64,000 nucleotides of DNA from Roseateles sp. YR242 (GCF_900109745.1 NZ_FOAV01000015.1:1-64000); one strand, 5' to 3'; shown: positions 8,075 through 17,193, counted from the first letter of the stretch. The notes: generated by a model not told the origin, from the letters alone. Numbers and translations: made by a program.

Positions 8075-10168
8075 ATGTCCGCCGTACTTCCAGGGTCTCC
8101 CGTGAACCTCACGCCACAGCTCGCACCACTGCCAGCCACTGAATCCTCACCGGACATTCGTATCGTCAAGGGGGCTTGCCCGCATGACTGTCCGGACACC
8201 TGTGCCCTGCGGGTGACGGTGCAGGACGGCCGGGTGACCAAGGTTCAGGGGCAGGCGGACCATCCGAGCACCCATGGCGCGCTGTGTACCAAAGTCTCGC
8301 GCTACCCGGAGCGTACCTACCATCCGGACCGGGTGCTACACCCCCTGAAGCGGGTCAGCGCCAAGCACGACGCGCCCCGATTCGAGCGCATCACCTGGGA
8401 ACAGGCCCTGAGCGAGATCGGCGGGCGCCTGCGGGCCATTGCGGCGCGGGACCCGCAGGCCATCCTGCCCTACAGCTACGCCGGCACCATGGGCCAGTTG
8501 CAGGGGGAGGCCATGGCGGGCCGCTTCTTCAACCAGCTCGGGGCCTCGTGCCTGGACCGGACCATCTGTGCCTCCGCCGGTGGGGCCGGCCTGGCGGCCA
8601 CCTATGGCCACAAGGTGGGCATGCACCTGCCTTTCTTCGCCGAATCGCGGCTGATCCTGATCTGGGGCAGCAACTCGATTGCCTCCAACCTGCACTTCTG
8701 GACCTTTGCCAACCAGGCCAAGCGCCAGGGGGCGCGGTTGATCTGCATCGACCCGCGCAAGACCGAGACGGCGGACAAGTGCCACCAGCATGTGGCCCTG
8801 TTGCCGGGCACGGACGGTGCTTTGGCCCTGGGGCTCATCCACGAACTGATCGCGCACGACTGGCTGGACCTTGACTACATTGCCCGCCATGTGGAGGGCT
8901 GGGACGAGTTGCGCAGCCGGAGCCAGGCCTGGACGCCGGAGCGCACGGCCGAGGAATGTGGCCTCACGGCCGACGAGGTGCGCGGACTGGCGCGTGAGTA
9001 CGCCACCACGGCGCCGGCGGCGATTCGGCTGAATTACGGCATGCAACGGGTACGTGGCGGCGGCAATGCGGTGCGCCTGATTGCGCTGCTGCCCTGCCTG
9101 ACGGGCGCCTGGCGCCACCGTGCTGGTGGGCTGCTGCTCTCCAGTTCCGGCTGGTTCGCGCCTTTCCGCAATCCGCGCCTGGAGCGGCCGGACCTGCGTG
9201 CGGGCCGGCCTTCCCGCACCATCAACATGAGCACCATTGGTGACGATCTGCTCCATCCGGGCTCGCCGGACTTTGGTCCGCAGATCGAGGCCTTGATCGT
9301 CTACAACAGCAACCCGGTGGCAGTGGCGCCGGAATCGCCCAAGGTGGTGGCCGGGTTCCAGCGTCCGGACCTGCTGACGGTAGTGCTGGAGCACTTCATG
9401 ACGGACACGGCCGACCTGGCCGACTACGTTCTGCCGGCCACTACCCAGCTGGAGCACCTGGACATCCACACCAGCTACGGCCACACCGATGTGCTGATCA
9501 ACGAACCGGCCGTGGCCCCGTTGGGCGAGGCCCGGTCCAACACCCAGATCTTCCGTGACCTGGCCTGCGCCATGGGTTTTGACGACCCGGCCTTCCGTGA
9601 GGACGACAACACCTTGCTGCGCCAGGCCTTTGGCCCGGCGGTGGACGTGGACCAGTTGCGGGAGCGCGGCTGGTTCAAGCTGCCGTTGGCGGACGCGCCG
9701 TTTGCGGAAGGCGGCTTCCCTTCGGCCACTGGCAAGGTCAACGCCAGCGGGGCGGACTACGTGCCCAACTACGAAAGCCGGCGCAGCACGCCGGACCTGG
9801 CCGCGCGTTACCCACTGGCGATGATTTCGCCGCCGGCGCGCAACTTTCTCAACAGCTCCTTCGTCAACGTCACCAGCTTGCGTGACATCGAAGGGGAGCA
9901 GTTGCTGGAGATGAACACCGAAGATGCCCAGGCTCGCGGGCTTGCTGATGGCCAGACGGTGCGTGTCTTCAACGACCGGGGCAGCTACCGTTGCCGGTTG
10001 GCGGTCAGTGTTCGCGCCCGGCCGGGTGTGGTTCATGGCCTGGGCATCTGGTGGCGCAAGCTGGGCCTGGACGGACGCAATGTGAATGAAGTGACTCATC
10101 AGCAACTGACCGACATGGGCCGGGCGCCGTGCTTCTACGACTGCCTGGTGGAGGTGTCCGCCGCGTGA
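8075..10168 (+). CDS. molybdopterin-dependent oxidoreductase (formate dehydrogenase/DMSO reductase superfamily)
   Basis: A 697-residue protein. An N-terminal 4Fe-4S segment (GACPHDCPDTCALRV...GALCTKVSRYPERTYHPDR) is followed by the molybdopterin domains (SYAGTMGQLQGEAMAGRFFNQLGAS, WGSNSIASNLHF, IDPRKTETADKC) and the C-terminal molydopterin-dinucleotide-binding beta-barrel (NFLNSSFVN...VRVFNDRGSYRC). There is no Tat signal, suggesting a cytoplasmic enzyme. Physiological substrate is unknown. It is divergent from the solute-binding protein gene. No electron-transfer subunit is encoded next to it. Confidence 0.92.
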   Translation: MSAVLPGSPVNLTPQLAPLPATESSPDIRIVKGACPHDCPDTCALRVTVQDGRVTKVQGQADHPSTHGALCTKVSRYPERTYHPDRVLHPLKRVSAKHDAPRFERITWEQALSEIGGRLRAIAARDPQAILPYSYAGTMGQLQGEAMAGRFFNQLGASCLDRTICASAGGAGLAATYGHKVGMHLPFFAESRLILIWGSNSIASNLHFWTFANQAKRQGARLICIDPRKTETADKCHQHVALLPGTDGALALGLIHELIAHDWLDLDYIARHVEGWDELRSRSQAWTPERTAEECGLTADEVRGLAREYATTAPAAIRLNYGMQRVRGGGNAVRLIALLPCLTGAWRHRAGGLLLSSSGWFAPFRNPRLERPDLRAGRPSRTINMSTIGDDLLHPGSPDFGPQIEALIVYNSNPVAVAPESPKVVAGFQRPDLLTVVLEHFMTDTADLADYVLPATTQLEHLDIHTSYGHTDVLINEPAVAPLGEARSNTQIFRDLACAMGFDDPAFREDDNTLLRQAFGPAVDVDQLRERGWFKLPLADAPFAEGGFPSATGKVNASGADYVPNYESRRSTPDLAARYPLAMISPPARNFLNSSFVNVTSLRDIEGEQLLEMNTEDAQARGLADGQTVRVFNDRGSYRCRLAVSVRARPGVVHGLGIWWRKLGLDGRNVNEVTHQQLTDMGRAPCFYDCLVEVSAA

Positions 10169-10209
10169 CTGGACTGACTGCGTCGAGGGCTGTGGCCCGG
10201 GATGGCTTC

Positions 10210-11256
10210 ATGCGCCTGTGGCTGTGGGTGCCCCTGCTGCTGCTGGGCTGGGCACTGGGTGGTTGTGCGCAACTGGGCTATTACGGTCAGTCCCTGTCGG
10301 GGCATCTGTCGCTGGTTCGGTCGGCCAAGCCGGTGGATGACTGGCTGGCGCAGCCGGATCTGGATGCGACGCTCAAGCGCCAGCTGGAGCTCTCCAAGGC
10401 TTTGCGGGACTTTGCCTCTGCGCAGCTCCATCTGCCGGACAACGACAGTTACCGGCGTTATGCCGATCTGCACCGTGGGGCGGCGGTCTGGAACGTCGTG
10501 GCCACGCCGCCGCTGAGCTTGCAGCTCACGACCTGGTGCTATCCCATCATGGGTTGTGCGGGTTATCGGGGCTACTTCAAGCGTGATGACGCGGTGGCCT
10601 TGGCGGCGGCACTGAAGGCGGAGGGACTGGAGGCCTATGTCTATGGCGTGCCGGCTTATTCCTCGCTGGGCTGGAGCAACTGGTTCGGGGGCGACCCTTT
10701 GCTCAACACCTTCATCCAGTATCCGGAAGGTCAGCTGGCGCGGATGATCTTCCATGAGTTGGCCCATCAGGTGGCTTATGCCGCCGATGACACCACCTTC
10801 AACGAAAGCTTTGCCACGGCGGTGGAGCAGATCGGTGTGGCGCAATGGTTGGCTGGGCGGCCGGAGGCGCTCAAGGCGGACGAAGTGTCCCGTCAGCGCC
10901 AGGACCAGGTGCAGGGCTTGCTGCGCGGCAGCCGCGATCAATTGCGTGAGGTTTTCCAGAGCACGGCCAGCGACGATGAAAAGCGTGCGGGCAAGGCCGA
11001 AGTGTTTGCGCACCTGCGGCGCGACTATGAGGCGCTCAAGCGTGAGCAGTGGAATGGAGACGACCGGTTTGACCGATGGTTCTCCACCCTCAACACACCG
11101 GCGCTGGCCATTCAGGGCAGCTACACCGACCTGGTGCCGGACTTCATCCGGCTCTATGACCGGCAGGGCCGGGATTGGGACCGGTTCTATTCCGAGGTGA
11201 AGCGTCTCGCAAAATTGCCCAAGGATGAGCGGCGAGCGCAACTCGGAACATTCTAA
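10210..11256 (+). CDS. predicted lipoprotein aminopeptidase (COG4324)
   Basis: A 348-residue protein. The N-terminus MRLWLWVPLLLLGWALGGC is a lipoprotein signal with the lipobox Cys at residue 19. The zinc-metallopeptidase motif is FHELAHQ with a downstream FNESFATAVEQ Glu, as in the uncharacterised COG4324 family annotated as predicted aminopeptidases. Other marks are TWCYPIMGCAGYRGYF and YPEGQLARMIF. The start at 10210 is chosen because the lipoprotein signal begins there; the frame is open further upstream into the preceding gene. It is probably co-transcribed with the molybdoenzyme (41-base gap). Substrate unknown. Confidence 0.85.
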   Translation: MRLWLWVPLLLLGWALGGCAQLGYYGQSLSGHLSLVRSAKPVDDWLAQPDLDATLKRQLELSKALRDFASAQLHLPDNDSYRRYADLHRGAAVWNVVATPPLSLQLTTWCYPIMGCAGYRGYFKRDDAVALAAALKAEGLEAYVYGVPAYSSLGWSNWFGGDPLLNTFIQYPEGQLARMIFHELAHQVAYAADDTTFNESFATAVEQIGVAQWLAGRPEALKADEVSRQRQDQVQGLLRGSRDQLREVFQSTASDDEKRAGKAEVFAHLRRDYEALKREQWNGDDRFDRWFSTLNTPALAIQGSYTDLVPDFIRLYDRQGRDWDRFYSEVKRLAKLPKDERRAQLGTF

Positions 11257-11389
11257 AAACCTGTCTTGATGACGAATATGGATTGGCTATGGATATGGCC
11301 ATAGCTATGGAAGCCAGGTTACCCACGGCCACCAACGCCAACGCTGAGATCACTGCAGTGAGGCATTTGACTGTGCAGTAAGCGGTGTC

Positions 11390-11494
11390 GGGAAGTGGCG
11401 GGGCGGGGCCTGTTTGCGTAAATCAAGGAAGGAATGGCCGGCGGAGCCGGACAGGAGGGACATGGAGCAAACAGGCCCCGCCCCGCCGCTTCCC
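11390..11494 (+). repeat. covarying long-stem hairpin element, copy A
   Basis: Arms 11390-11417 and 11467-11494 pair over 28 bp with one T-G (U-G) pair. The 49-nt core 11418-11466 starts GTAA, contains GGAATGGCCGGCGGAGCCGG with its own CCGGC-GGA-GCCGG hairpin, and ends ACATGGA. The core is almost the same as in copies B (22447-22549) and C (58929-59034), whereas the arms differ. It sits between convergent genes. The wobble pair fits only RNA made from the + strand. Confidence 0.85.
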
Positions 11495-11590
11495 AGCGCG
11501 GGCCACGAAGACTGTCACTCAAGCCCCAGCGTGGGCCACGAAGGCCCTCACTCCAGCCCTAGCGCGGGCCACGAAGACCCTTACTCCAGC
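11492..11590 (+). repeat. three tandem copies of a 33-bp repeat
   Basis: Units at 11492-11524, 11525-11557 and 11558-11590 share GCGGGCCACGAAG and CTCACTCCAGC-like blocks with a few differences. The array abuts the right arm of hairpin element A. The frame through it encodes a repetitive peptide, but no ribosome site or good start is present, so I treat it as non-coding. Confidence 0.75.
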
Positions 11591-11638
11591 CCCACCGCAC
11601 CCACAACCTCCCTCAACACCAGCAGCCCCCGCCGCAGG

Positions 11639-12034
11639 TCAGCGCCTGCGCCGCGGTTTCTCCACCGCCGGACTGTCAGTCTTCCCGGCCACTTTGCCGC
11701 CAGACTTCACCTTGGTCACCTGCACCTTGGCCGCCGCCCCGGACGCCTTGGCCAGCAGCGCATCCAGCACCCGTCCCACCTCGGTCTCGATCTGCTTGCG
11801 AAACGCGCTCAGCAGGAAGCCCAGCTTGGCCTGCAGCTCGAAACTGCTGCCGGTCACTTCCAGGCTGCCATTCACCCCATCCCGCACGAACGTGACGGTA
11901 TCGCTATCGTCCCCTTCATGGATGGTGCATTCCATCCCGTAGCGCTCTTCCAGCTCTTCCGCCCACGACAGCGCAATCGCGCGTGCGCGGGTCAGCCCGA
12001 AGGCGTGGGTGCGATGGACCTGAATGTCAGCCAT
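11639..12034 (-). CDS. polyhydroxyalkanoic acid system family protein
   Basis: A 131-residue protein of the family annotated as polyhydroxyalkanoic-acid granule/system protein: N-terminal MADIQVHRTHAFGLTRARAIALSWAEELEERYGMEC, then a beta-rich SLEVTGSSFELQAKLGFLLSAFRKQIETEV. The C-terminal tail is basic (VEKPRRRR). Relatives occur next to PHA synthase or phasin genes and are thought to associate with granules; the biochemical role is not established. It lies nine bases after the ACBP gene in the same direction, so the two form an operon. Confidence 0.82.
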   Translation of the reverse strand: MADIQVHRTHAFGLTRARAIALSWAEELEERYGMECTIHEGDDSDTVTFVRDGVNGSLEVTGSSFELQAKLGFLLSAFRKQIETEVGRVLDALLAKASGAAAKVQVTKVKSGGKVAGKTDSPAVEKPRRRR

Positions 12035-12043
12035 GGGGTTGAA

Positions 12044-12295
12044 TTATTTCAGGCCTTCAACCAGATCGATGTACTGTTGCATCGCTTCTTCCTGGCTCGT
12101 GCCCTCCAGGCCCTTCCACGCATCGAATTTTGCGCGGTTCACCATATCCGTGAAACCGGGGCGTTCACCCTCCACGTCGCCCGTGCTGGCCTGCTTGAAC
12201 AGCGCATACAGCTTCAACAGCGTCATGTTGTCCGGACGCTCCGGCAGTTGCTTGGAGTCCGCGACAGCGGCGTCGAATTGTTCCTTGAGGCTCAT
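12044..12295 (-). CDS. acyl-CoA-binding protein
   Basis: An 83-residue four-helix ACBP: MSLKEQFDAAVADSKQL, the signature LLKLYALFKQASTGD, and KFDAWKGLEGTSQEEAMQQYIDLV. The conserved Tyr/Lys ligands of the acyl-CoA headgroup (YALFKQ, KFDAW) are present. ACBPs buffer and deliver long-chain acyl-CoA in the cytosol. A GGGAGAC precedes the ATG. It is the first gene of the pair with the PHA-system protein and divergent from the wax-ester synthase gene, which uses acyl-CoA as substrate. Confidence 0.95.
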   Translation of the reverse strand: MSLKEQFDAAVADSKQLPERPDNMTLLKLYALFKQASTGDVEGERPGFTDMVNRAKFDAWKGLEGTSQEEAMQQYIDLVEGLK

Positions 12296-12408
12296 GGTGT
12301 CTCCCAGAATGTTGACCGGGTCCCCATTGAGGACAATGGGGCTCTCGTGCCGAATGTTAACCAGCCCGCCGCTGCAGTTTGCCTGGGGCGCCCACTCTAG
12401 TTCAGTTC

Positions 12409-13860
12409 ATGAAGAAAAGTCGGGATTCCGAGCGCATGACCGCCATGGACGCCGCCTGGCTGCGGCTGGACACGCCGTCCAGCCGCATGGCCATCCTGGG
12501 CGTGTGGCTGCTGCGCCCCGCCATCACGCTGGAGGCCCTGCGTGAGCGCGTGGCGGAGCGGTTGCTGCGCCATGACCGCTTCCGCCAGCGTGTGGTGGAT
12601 GATGCCCAGGGGCCCCGCTGGGTCGAGGACGAGAACTTCGATCTGGCCCGGCATGTGGTGCCCGAGACCTTGCCGCGCAAGCGTGGCCAGCCTCCCGATG
12701 CCGCCCTGCAGCAGCGCGTGGCCGCCCTCGCGGCCCAGCCGCTCGCGCCGGCGCATCCGCTGTGGCAACTGCACCTGGTCGAGGCGCACGACGGCGGCAG
12801 CGCCCTGCTGGCGCGGGTGCATCATTGCATTGCGGATGGCATGGCCCTCGTCGCCGTGATCCTTTCCATCACCGATGGCGGCCCGATGCCTGCCCGACCC
12901 ACCGGCCGCAGGGCCGGCGACGCGGATGCGCAGACCGATGCCGCGGCCGACACCGATGCCTGGGCCGAAGCCTTCCTCAAGCCGATCAACGACTGGACCG
13001 TCCGGGCGATGCAAAAACAGGCGGAGCAGCCCGCCGGCCGCGCCCGGCCGGCCCGCGCTCCCGCAACCACCCCGTCCGCCGACGCCGCCGAATTCCTGAG
13101 TGCCCGGATGGCCAGCGACATCGCCGCCCTGGCCTTCAGCGGTGACGATGCGCCCACCCGGCTCAAGGGCCGCCCCGGTGTGGCCAAGCGAGTGGCCTGG
13201 GGCCAGGGTGTCCCGCTGGACGCCGTGAAGGCCGTGGGCAAGTCCCTCGGGGTCTCGGTCAACGACGTGCTGATGAGTTGCGTGGCGGGCGCCATCGGTG
13301 CCTACCTGCGTGGCCATGGTGACGACACGCAGGGCCAGGAGATTCGCGCCATGGTGCCGGTGAACCTGCGGCCGATGGAGGAGGCCTGGCAACTCGGCAA
13401 CCGCTTCGGTGTGGTGCCCCTGGTGTTGCCCATCGGCATCAGCAATCCGGTCCAGCGGCTCTATGCGGTGCACACCCGCATGAACGAGCTCAAGTCCAGC
13501 CTGCAGCCCGTGCTCGCCTTTGGCCTGATGGCGGCCGCGGGCCTGCTCAAGCCCGAGCAGCAAGCCCTGCTGAACGATTTCCAGCGCAAGGCCACGGCGG
13601 TCATGACCAATGTGCCGGGGCCGGCGCAACCCTTGCGCTTCTGCGGAGCCATGGTGGAGCGGGTGATGTTCTGGGTGCCGCAGTCGGGCGATGTGGGCGT
13701 GGGCGTCAGCTTGCTGACCTATGCGGGACACGTGCAGTTCGGGCTGCTGACCGACGCGGGGCTGTGCCCCGATCCTCAGGCCATCATCGACGCCTTTGTG
13801 CCGGAGTTCCAGCAGTTGCTGACCCTGGCACTGATGTTGCCCTGGGAAGCGGCGTCCTGA
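12409..13860 (+). CDS. wax ester synthase/diacylglycerol acyltransferase (WS/DGAT)
   Basis: A 483-residue bifunctional O-acyltransferase. The catalytic HHxxxDG motif is intact as HHCIADG (His138, His139, Asp143, Gly144), and the second family motif NDVLMSCVAGAIGAYL is present, as is the C-terminal NVPGP (MTNVPGPAQPL). Such enzymes esterify acyl-CoA to fatty alcohols or diacylglycerol at the membrane face, building wax or triacylglycerol storage lipid. The start at 12409 is an ATG; a TTG at 12379 is possible but weaker. A proline/alanine-rich linker (about residues 165-225) is longer than usual. The divergent ACBP gene supports an acyl-CoA storage role. Confidence 0.9.
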   Translation: MKKSRDSERMTAMDAAWLRLDTPSSRMAILGVWLLRPAITLEALRERVAERLLRHDRFRQRVVDDAQGPRWVEDENFDLARHVVPETLPRKRGQPPDAALQQRVAALAAQPLAPAHPLWQLHLVEAHDGGSALLARVHHCIADGMALVAVILSITDGGPMPARPTGRRAGDADAQTDAAADTDAWAEAFLKPINDWTVRAMQKQAEQPAGRARPARAPATTPSADAAEFLSARMASDIAALAFSGDDAPTRLKGRPGVAKRVAWGQGVPLDAVKAVGKSLGVSVNDVLMSCVAGAIGAYLRGHGDDTQGQEIRAMVPVNLRPMEEAWQLGNRFGVVPLVLPIGISNPVQRLYAVHTRMNELKSSLQPVLAFGLMAAAGLLKPEQQALLNDFQRKATAVMTNVPGPAQPLRFCGAMVERVMFWVPQSGDVGVGVSLLTYAGHVQFGLLTDAGLCPDPQAIIDAFVPEFQQLLTLALMLPWEAAS

Positions 13861-13865
13861 TTCGA

Positions 13866-13889
13866 CCGTCAGCCACCGGGATCTGACGG
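13866..13889 (+). terminator. hairpin after the WS/DGAT gene
   Basis: CCGTCAG (13866-13872) and CTGACGG (13883-13889) form a 7-bp stem directly after the stop codon. There is no T-run, so it may act as a weak or Rho-assisted end. Confidence 0.4.
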
Positions 13890-14132
13890 GCAGTCACTGC
13901 GCGTGATGGGCATTGACGGGCCTTGACGGGGGCCCCTCATTGGCCGTCACCGCGTTTTCCACGTGCACCCCTGAGCGGCGAAGAGGGGGGTGCCCATGAC
14001 CCGTAAGGAGTAGGGCGCTCACTGGCGAGCGCGGGAAGCGCTGGCGCGACCGGCTTCGAATAATCCTGTTCATGCCTCCCGAAGTCCGGCGGCCTGTACC
14101 GCCGGATCCATTGGCATCAAAAGGAGCCTCAG

Positions 14133-15125
14133 GTGTCCACACCTTCCCCGTTGAGCGCTGCGGAATTTTCGCGTCGCGACCTTCTGTTAAGCGGCGCTGG
14201 TCTGGCGGCGTCCCTGGCGTTGCCGGGCGCTGCCCAGGCGGCTTCCAGCACTTCCAAGACCCAACCCCATCATCCGCAAGGAGTTCCACCCATGAGCAGC
14301 AGCTTCGTCACCACCAAGGACGGCGTCCAGATCTTCTACAAGGACTGGGGCGACAAGTCGGCCCAGCCCGTGGTGTTCTCCCACGGCTGGCCGCTGAGCT
14401 CGGACGACTGGGACACGCAGATGCTGTACTTCCTCCAGAAGGGCTTCCGCGTCATCGCCCACGACCGCCGCGGCCACGGCCGTTCCAGCCAGGTGGCCAC
14501 CGGCCACGACATGGATCACTACGCCGATGACCTGGCCGCCGTGACCGAACATCTGGACCTGAAGCGCGCCATCCACGTGGGCCACTCCACCGGTGGTGGC
14601 GAAGTGGCGCACTACATTGCCCGCCATGGCAGCAAGCGCGTGGCCAAGGCCGTGCTGATCGGCGCCGTGCCCCCCATCATGCTGAAAACCGCCGCCAACC
14701 CCGGTGGCCTGCCGATGGACGTGTTTGACGGCATCCGTGCCGGCGTGGCCAACAACCGTTCGCAGTTCTACAAGGACCTGACGATCCCGTTCTACGGCTA
14801 CAACCGTCCGAACGCCAAGGTCTCGGAAGGCATCCGCGAACACTGGTGGCTGCAAGGCATGGCGGGTTCCATCGTGGCCCACTATGAAGGCGTGAAGGCC
14901 TTCTCCGAAACCGACTTCACCGAAGACCTGAAGAAGATCGACGTGCCCACGCTGATCCTGCACGGCGACGACGACCAGATCGTCCCGGTGGCGGACTCGG
15001 CGCTGTTGTCGGCCAAGCTGGTCAAGGGCGCTCAGCTGAAGGTGTACCCGGGTCTGCCGCACGGCATGTGCTCCACGCACCCGGAACTGATCAATCCGGA
15101 TCTGCTGGCCTTCTTCAAGGCCTGA
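14133..15125 (+). CDS. Tat-exported alpha/beta hydrolase (non-haem chloroperoxidase-like)
   Basis: A 330-residue protein. The GTG start at 14133 is preceded by AAGGAG; it gives the signal peptide [25 protein letters not shown] with a twin-arginine motif. A shorter ATG form (14292, [11 protein letters not shown]) would be cytosolic. The mature part is the [16 protein letters not shown] alpha/beta-hydrolase family: oxyanion [12 protein letters not shown], nucleophile elbow GHSTGGGE, acid in [12 protein letters not shown], and the late LPHGM histidine. Relatives are called haloperoxidases or arylesterases; peroxidase activity in this fold depends on carboxylate, so esterase or perhydrolase activity is as likely. 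A clear terminator follows. Confidence 0.9.
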   Translation: MSTPSPLSAAEFSRRDLLLSGAGLAASLALPGAAQAASSTSKTQPHHPQGVPPMSSSFVTTKDGVQIFYKDWGDKSAQPVVFSHGWPLSSDDWDTQMLYFLQKGFRVIAHDRRGHGRSSQVATGHDMDHYADDLAAVTEHLDLKRAIHVGHSTGGGEVAHYIARHGSKRVAKAVLIGAVPPIMLKTAANPGGLPMDVFDGIRAGVANNRSQFYKDLTIPFYGYNRPNAKVSEGIREHWWLQGMAGSIVAHYEGVKAFSETDFTEDLKKIDVPTLILHGDDDQIVPVADSALLSAKLVKGAQLKVYPGLPHGMCSTHPELINPDLLAFFKA

Positions 15126-15223
15126 TGACCCGGGCCTGATACCCCAGGCCTGACCCTGCACCAGCGCTCCGCTTCCCCCTCGTGGCGGGGCGCCTGCAAA
15201 CGAGTCTGACCGACTCCGTGTTT

Positions 15224-15266
15224 CCCCGCGCTCCCTGCTCGCAAGGCAGGGAGTGGCGGGGTTTTT
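15224..15266 (+). terminator. intrinsic terminator after the alpha/beta hydrolase
   Basis: CCCCGC-G-CTCCCTGC (15224-15238) pairs with GCAGGGAG-T-G-GCGGGG (15246-15261), a long GC-rich stem with one bulge, followed by TTTTT at 15262-15266. It is the best-formed Rho-independent terminator in the window. Confidence 0.88.
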
Positions 15267-15338
15267 GTCTTGTGGCCCCGGGGATCGTTCCGGACGGCCG
15301 TTTGATCGATCGGACCAGTGGCTGATTAGCTTATTGGC

Positions 15339-15725
15339 TTATTGGCCTGCAGGGGGTTGCCACAGTTCCACCGTGTTGCCTTCCGGATCGATCACCCAGC
15401 CGAACTTGCCGAACTCGGAATCGTCCGTTTTGTCCAGGACCTTGCAGCCCTCGGCGCGCAGGGCCTCCAGCAGGGCGGTCAGGTCTTCCACGCGGTAGTT
15501 GATGGTGAAGCCGGGTTTGCCAGCAGGGAAGCTGTCGCCGCCGGCGGTGCCAATGGACCAGATGGTGGAGCCGTTGATGGGTTGGCCGGCTGCATCGGCC
15601 CAGGTGAAGGCCGTGCCACCCCAGGATTGAACGTCGATGCCCAGATGGGTCTGGTACCAGGCTCCCAAGGTGGCCGGGTCCTTGGCGGCGAAGAAGATGC
15701 CGCCGATGCCAGTGACTCGCTTCAT
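15339..15725 (-). CDS. VOC (glyoxalase/bleomycin resistance) family protein
   Basis: A 128-residue single-chain vicinal-oxygen-chelate protein: MKRVTGIGGIFFAAKDPATLGAWYQTHLG at the N-terminus and VIDPEGNTVELWQPP at the C-terminus, the usual second metal-ligand Glu region. The paired beta-alpha-beta-beta-beta modules fit a small dimeric enzyme or binding protein. Substrate unknown. It stands alone, convergent with the hydrolase gene and divergent from the crotonase gene. Confidence 0.85.
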   Translation of the reverse strand: MKRVTGIGGIFFAAKDPATLGAWYQTHLGIDVQSWGGTAFTWADAAGQPINGSTIWSIGTAGGDSFPAGKPGFTINYRVEDLTALLEALRAEGCKVLDKTDDSEFGKFGWVIDPEGNTVELWQPPAGQ

Positions 15726-15845
15726 TTTCCGGGCTCCCGTCGTGAAGGCTGCGATGGCGCAGCGTAACTGGGTTTTCAGCAGCTGTCGCGGCCGCGCAAC
15801 CCGCTAGCATCCCGAGGCATCAGAACAAAGCCAACGGAGACGCGC

Positions 15846-16679
15846 ATGGAATGCTTCACCCTGAACGAAGACGCGGGCGTGGCCCACCTGGTTCTCAACC
15901 GGCCGGCGGAGATGAACACCATGTCGCCGCAGATGTGGCGGGAGCTGGAGGATCTGCTCAGCCAGCTGCATCGCAGCGCCACCGTGCGGGCCGTGGTGAT
16001 TTCTTCCACAGGCAAACACTTCAGCGCCGGCATGGCGCTGGACACCTTCAAGAACGGCGCCATCCAGCTCGACGACCGCAGCGCCGAAGGCCGTGCCGGT
16101 ATCGTGGATCAACTGGCCGACATGCAAAAGGCGTTCAACCAGCTGGATGAACTTCGTGTGCCCACCATCGCCGCGATCCATGGCGGCTGCATCGGGGGGG
16201 CGGTGGACATGGTCGCCGCCTGCGACATCCGTCTGGCCAGCGCCGACGCCTTTTTCTGCATCCAGGAAATCAACATCGGCATGACGGCTGACCTGGGCAC
16301 GCTGCAACGCCTGCCCAAGCTGATGCCCCTGGGCCTGGTCAAGGAGCTGGCTTACACCGGGCGGCGCTTGCCCGCCTCACGCGCGCTGTCGGCGGGGCTG
16401 GTCAATGAGGTCTTCGAGACCCATGAGGCATGTGTGGCGGCGGCGCTGCAGTGTGCTGGCGAGATCGCGCAGAAGCCGCCCGTGGCGGTGTGGGGCAGCA
16501 AACAGGCAATTCACTACGCGCGCGACCATGGCGTGAAGGACAGCCTGCAGCAGATGGGCTGGCTGCAGGCCGCCATCTGGCAGAACGGCAATCTGATGGA
16601 GGCCTTTGCAGCCGCGCAGGCCAAGCGCCCCACCGCGTTCCCGGACCTGGCGCCGCTGAAGTTCTTCCGGGAAAGCTGA
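15846..16679 (+). CDS. crotonase superfamily, delta(3,5)-delta(2,4)-dienoyl-CoA isomerase-like
   Basis: A 277-residue crotonase-fold protein. The CoA/oxyanion segments SSTGKHFSAGMAL and IHGGCIGGAVDMVAACDIRLAS are present. The segment FFCIQEINIGMTADLGTLQRLPK closely follows the dienoyl-CoA isomerase pattern (Q-E-x-x-x-G-x-x-A-D-x-G-T-L-Q-R-L-P-K), including the acidic residues that shuttle protons, rather than enoyl-CoA hydratase. It would shift 3,5-dienoyl-CoA to 2,4-dienoyl-CoA during beta-oxidation of unsaturated fatty acids. The start follows AACGGAGA. The lipid genes nearby are consistent with this. Confidence 0.88.
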   Translation: MECFTLNEDAGVAHLVLNRPAEMNTMSPQMWRELEDLLSQLHRSATVRAVVISSTGKHFSAGMALDTFKNGAIQLDDRSAEGRAGIVDQLADMQKAFNQLDELRVPTIAAIHGGCIGGAVDMVAACDIRLASADAFFCIQEINIGMTADLGTLQRLPKLMPLGLVKELAYTGRRLPASRALSAGLVNEVFETHEACVAAALQCAGEIAQKPPVAVWGSKQAIHYARDHGVKDSLQQMGWLQAAIWQNGNLMEAFAAAQAKRPTAFPDLAPLKFFRES

Positions 16680-16716
16680 ACGCCACGCGTCGCGGCATCC
16701 CGCACCCACAAACGCA

Positions 16717-16738
16717 GACGCCGCCCGGAGGCGGCGTC
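16717..16738. terminator. bidirectional hairpin between convergent genes
   Basis: GACGCCGCC (16717-16725), loop CGGA, GGCGGCGTC (16730-16738): a perfect 9-bp stem between the convergent ends at 16679 and 16761. No U-tract, but position and symmetry suggest a shared stop. Confidence 0.55.
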
Positions 16739-16760
16739 GTCCAGCGGGCAGCGGCCCGGC

Positions 16761-17108
16761 TTACTTGCTGGCGGCCTTGGCACCCACCTTCGCACGGCCG
16801 GCGGCTGTCGGATAGGCGTCCATCACCCGAACCGGGTCGGCGCTGGCCAGGAACTGGGTGTATTGCGAGGCGCTGCAGGCCAGGGTCTTGCCTTCCTGCG
16901 CCTCACCACGGTACTGGCCCTTGGTGTAGACGAAGCGATATTCGTTGCCGGCGGCGGGCGCGTCGAACTTCACGTCGTTCTTGGCGGCGCATTCGGCGCG
17001 CAGGGCCTTGGCTTCGGTGGACTCCGGCGTGGCCGCTTGAGCCAGCGATGCCAGCGAGGACGACAGGGCCAGAACGACAACAGCGGCGGTGCTCAGCGTG
17101 CGCTTCAT
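16761..17108 (-). CDS. small secreted protein of unknown function
   Basis: A 115-residue protein with a signal peptide (MKRTLSTAAVVVLALSSSLA then SLAQAA). The mature part has two cysteines (LRAECAAKN, GKTLACSASQ) that could form a disulfide, and a FVYTKGQYRGEAQEG segment. I do not recognise the family. The ATG at 17108 has GGAG upstream; a start at 17147 would mask the signal peptide. Probably periplasmic. Confidence 0.7.
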   Translation of the reverse strand: MKRTLSTAAVVVLALSSSLASLAQAATPESTEAKALRAECAAKNDVKFDAPAAGNEYRFVYTKGQYRGEAQEGKTLACSASQYTQFLASADPVRVMDAYPTAAGRAKVGAKAASK

Positions 17109-17147
17109 GCGAATGCTCCAGGAAGAAATCAGTGACAACATCCCCAA

Positions 17148-17193
17148 GGGAACCTCTGCATAACTCCCGCGAGGAGTTATGCAGAGATTCCCC
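17148..17193. repeat. palindromic REP-like element, copy P1
   Basis: GGGAACCTCTGCATAACTCC is followed by CGCGA and GGAGTTATGCAGAG then ATTCCC, a 14-bp perfect stem. It lies just upstream of the small secreted protein gene. Related copies are at 17345-17368 (half) and 45423-45461. Confidence 0.8.
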
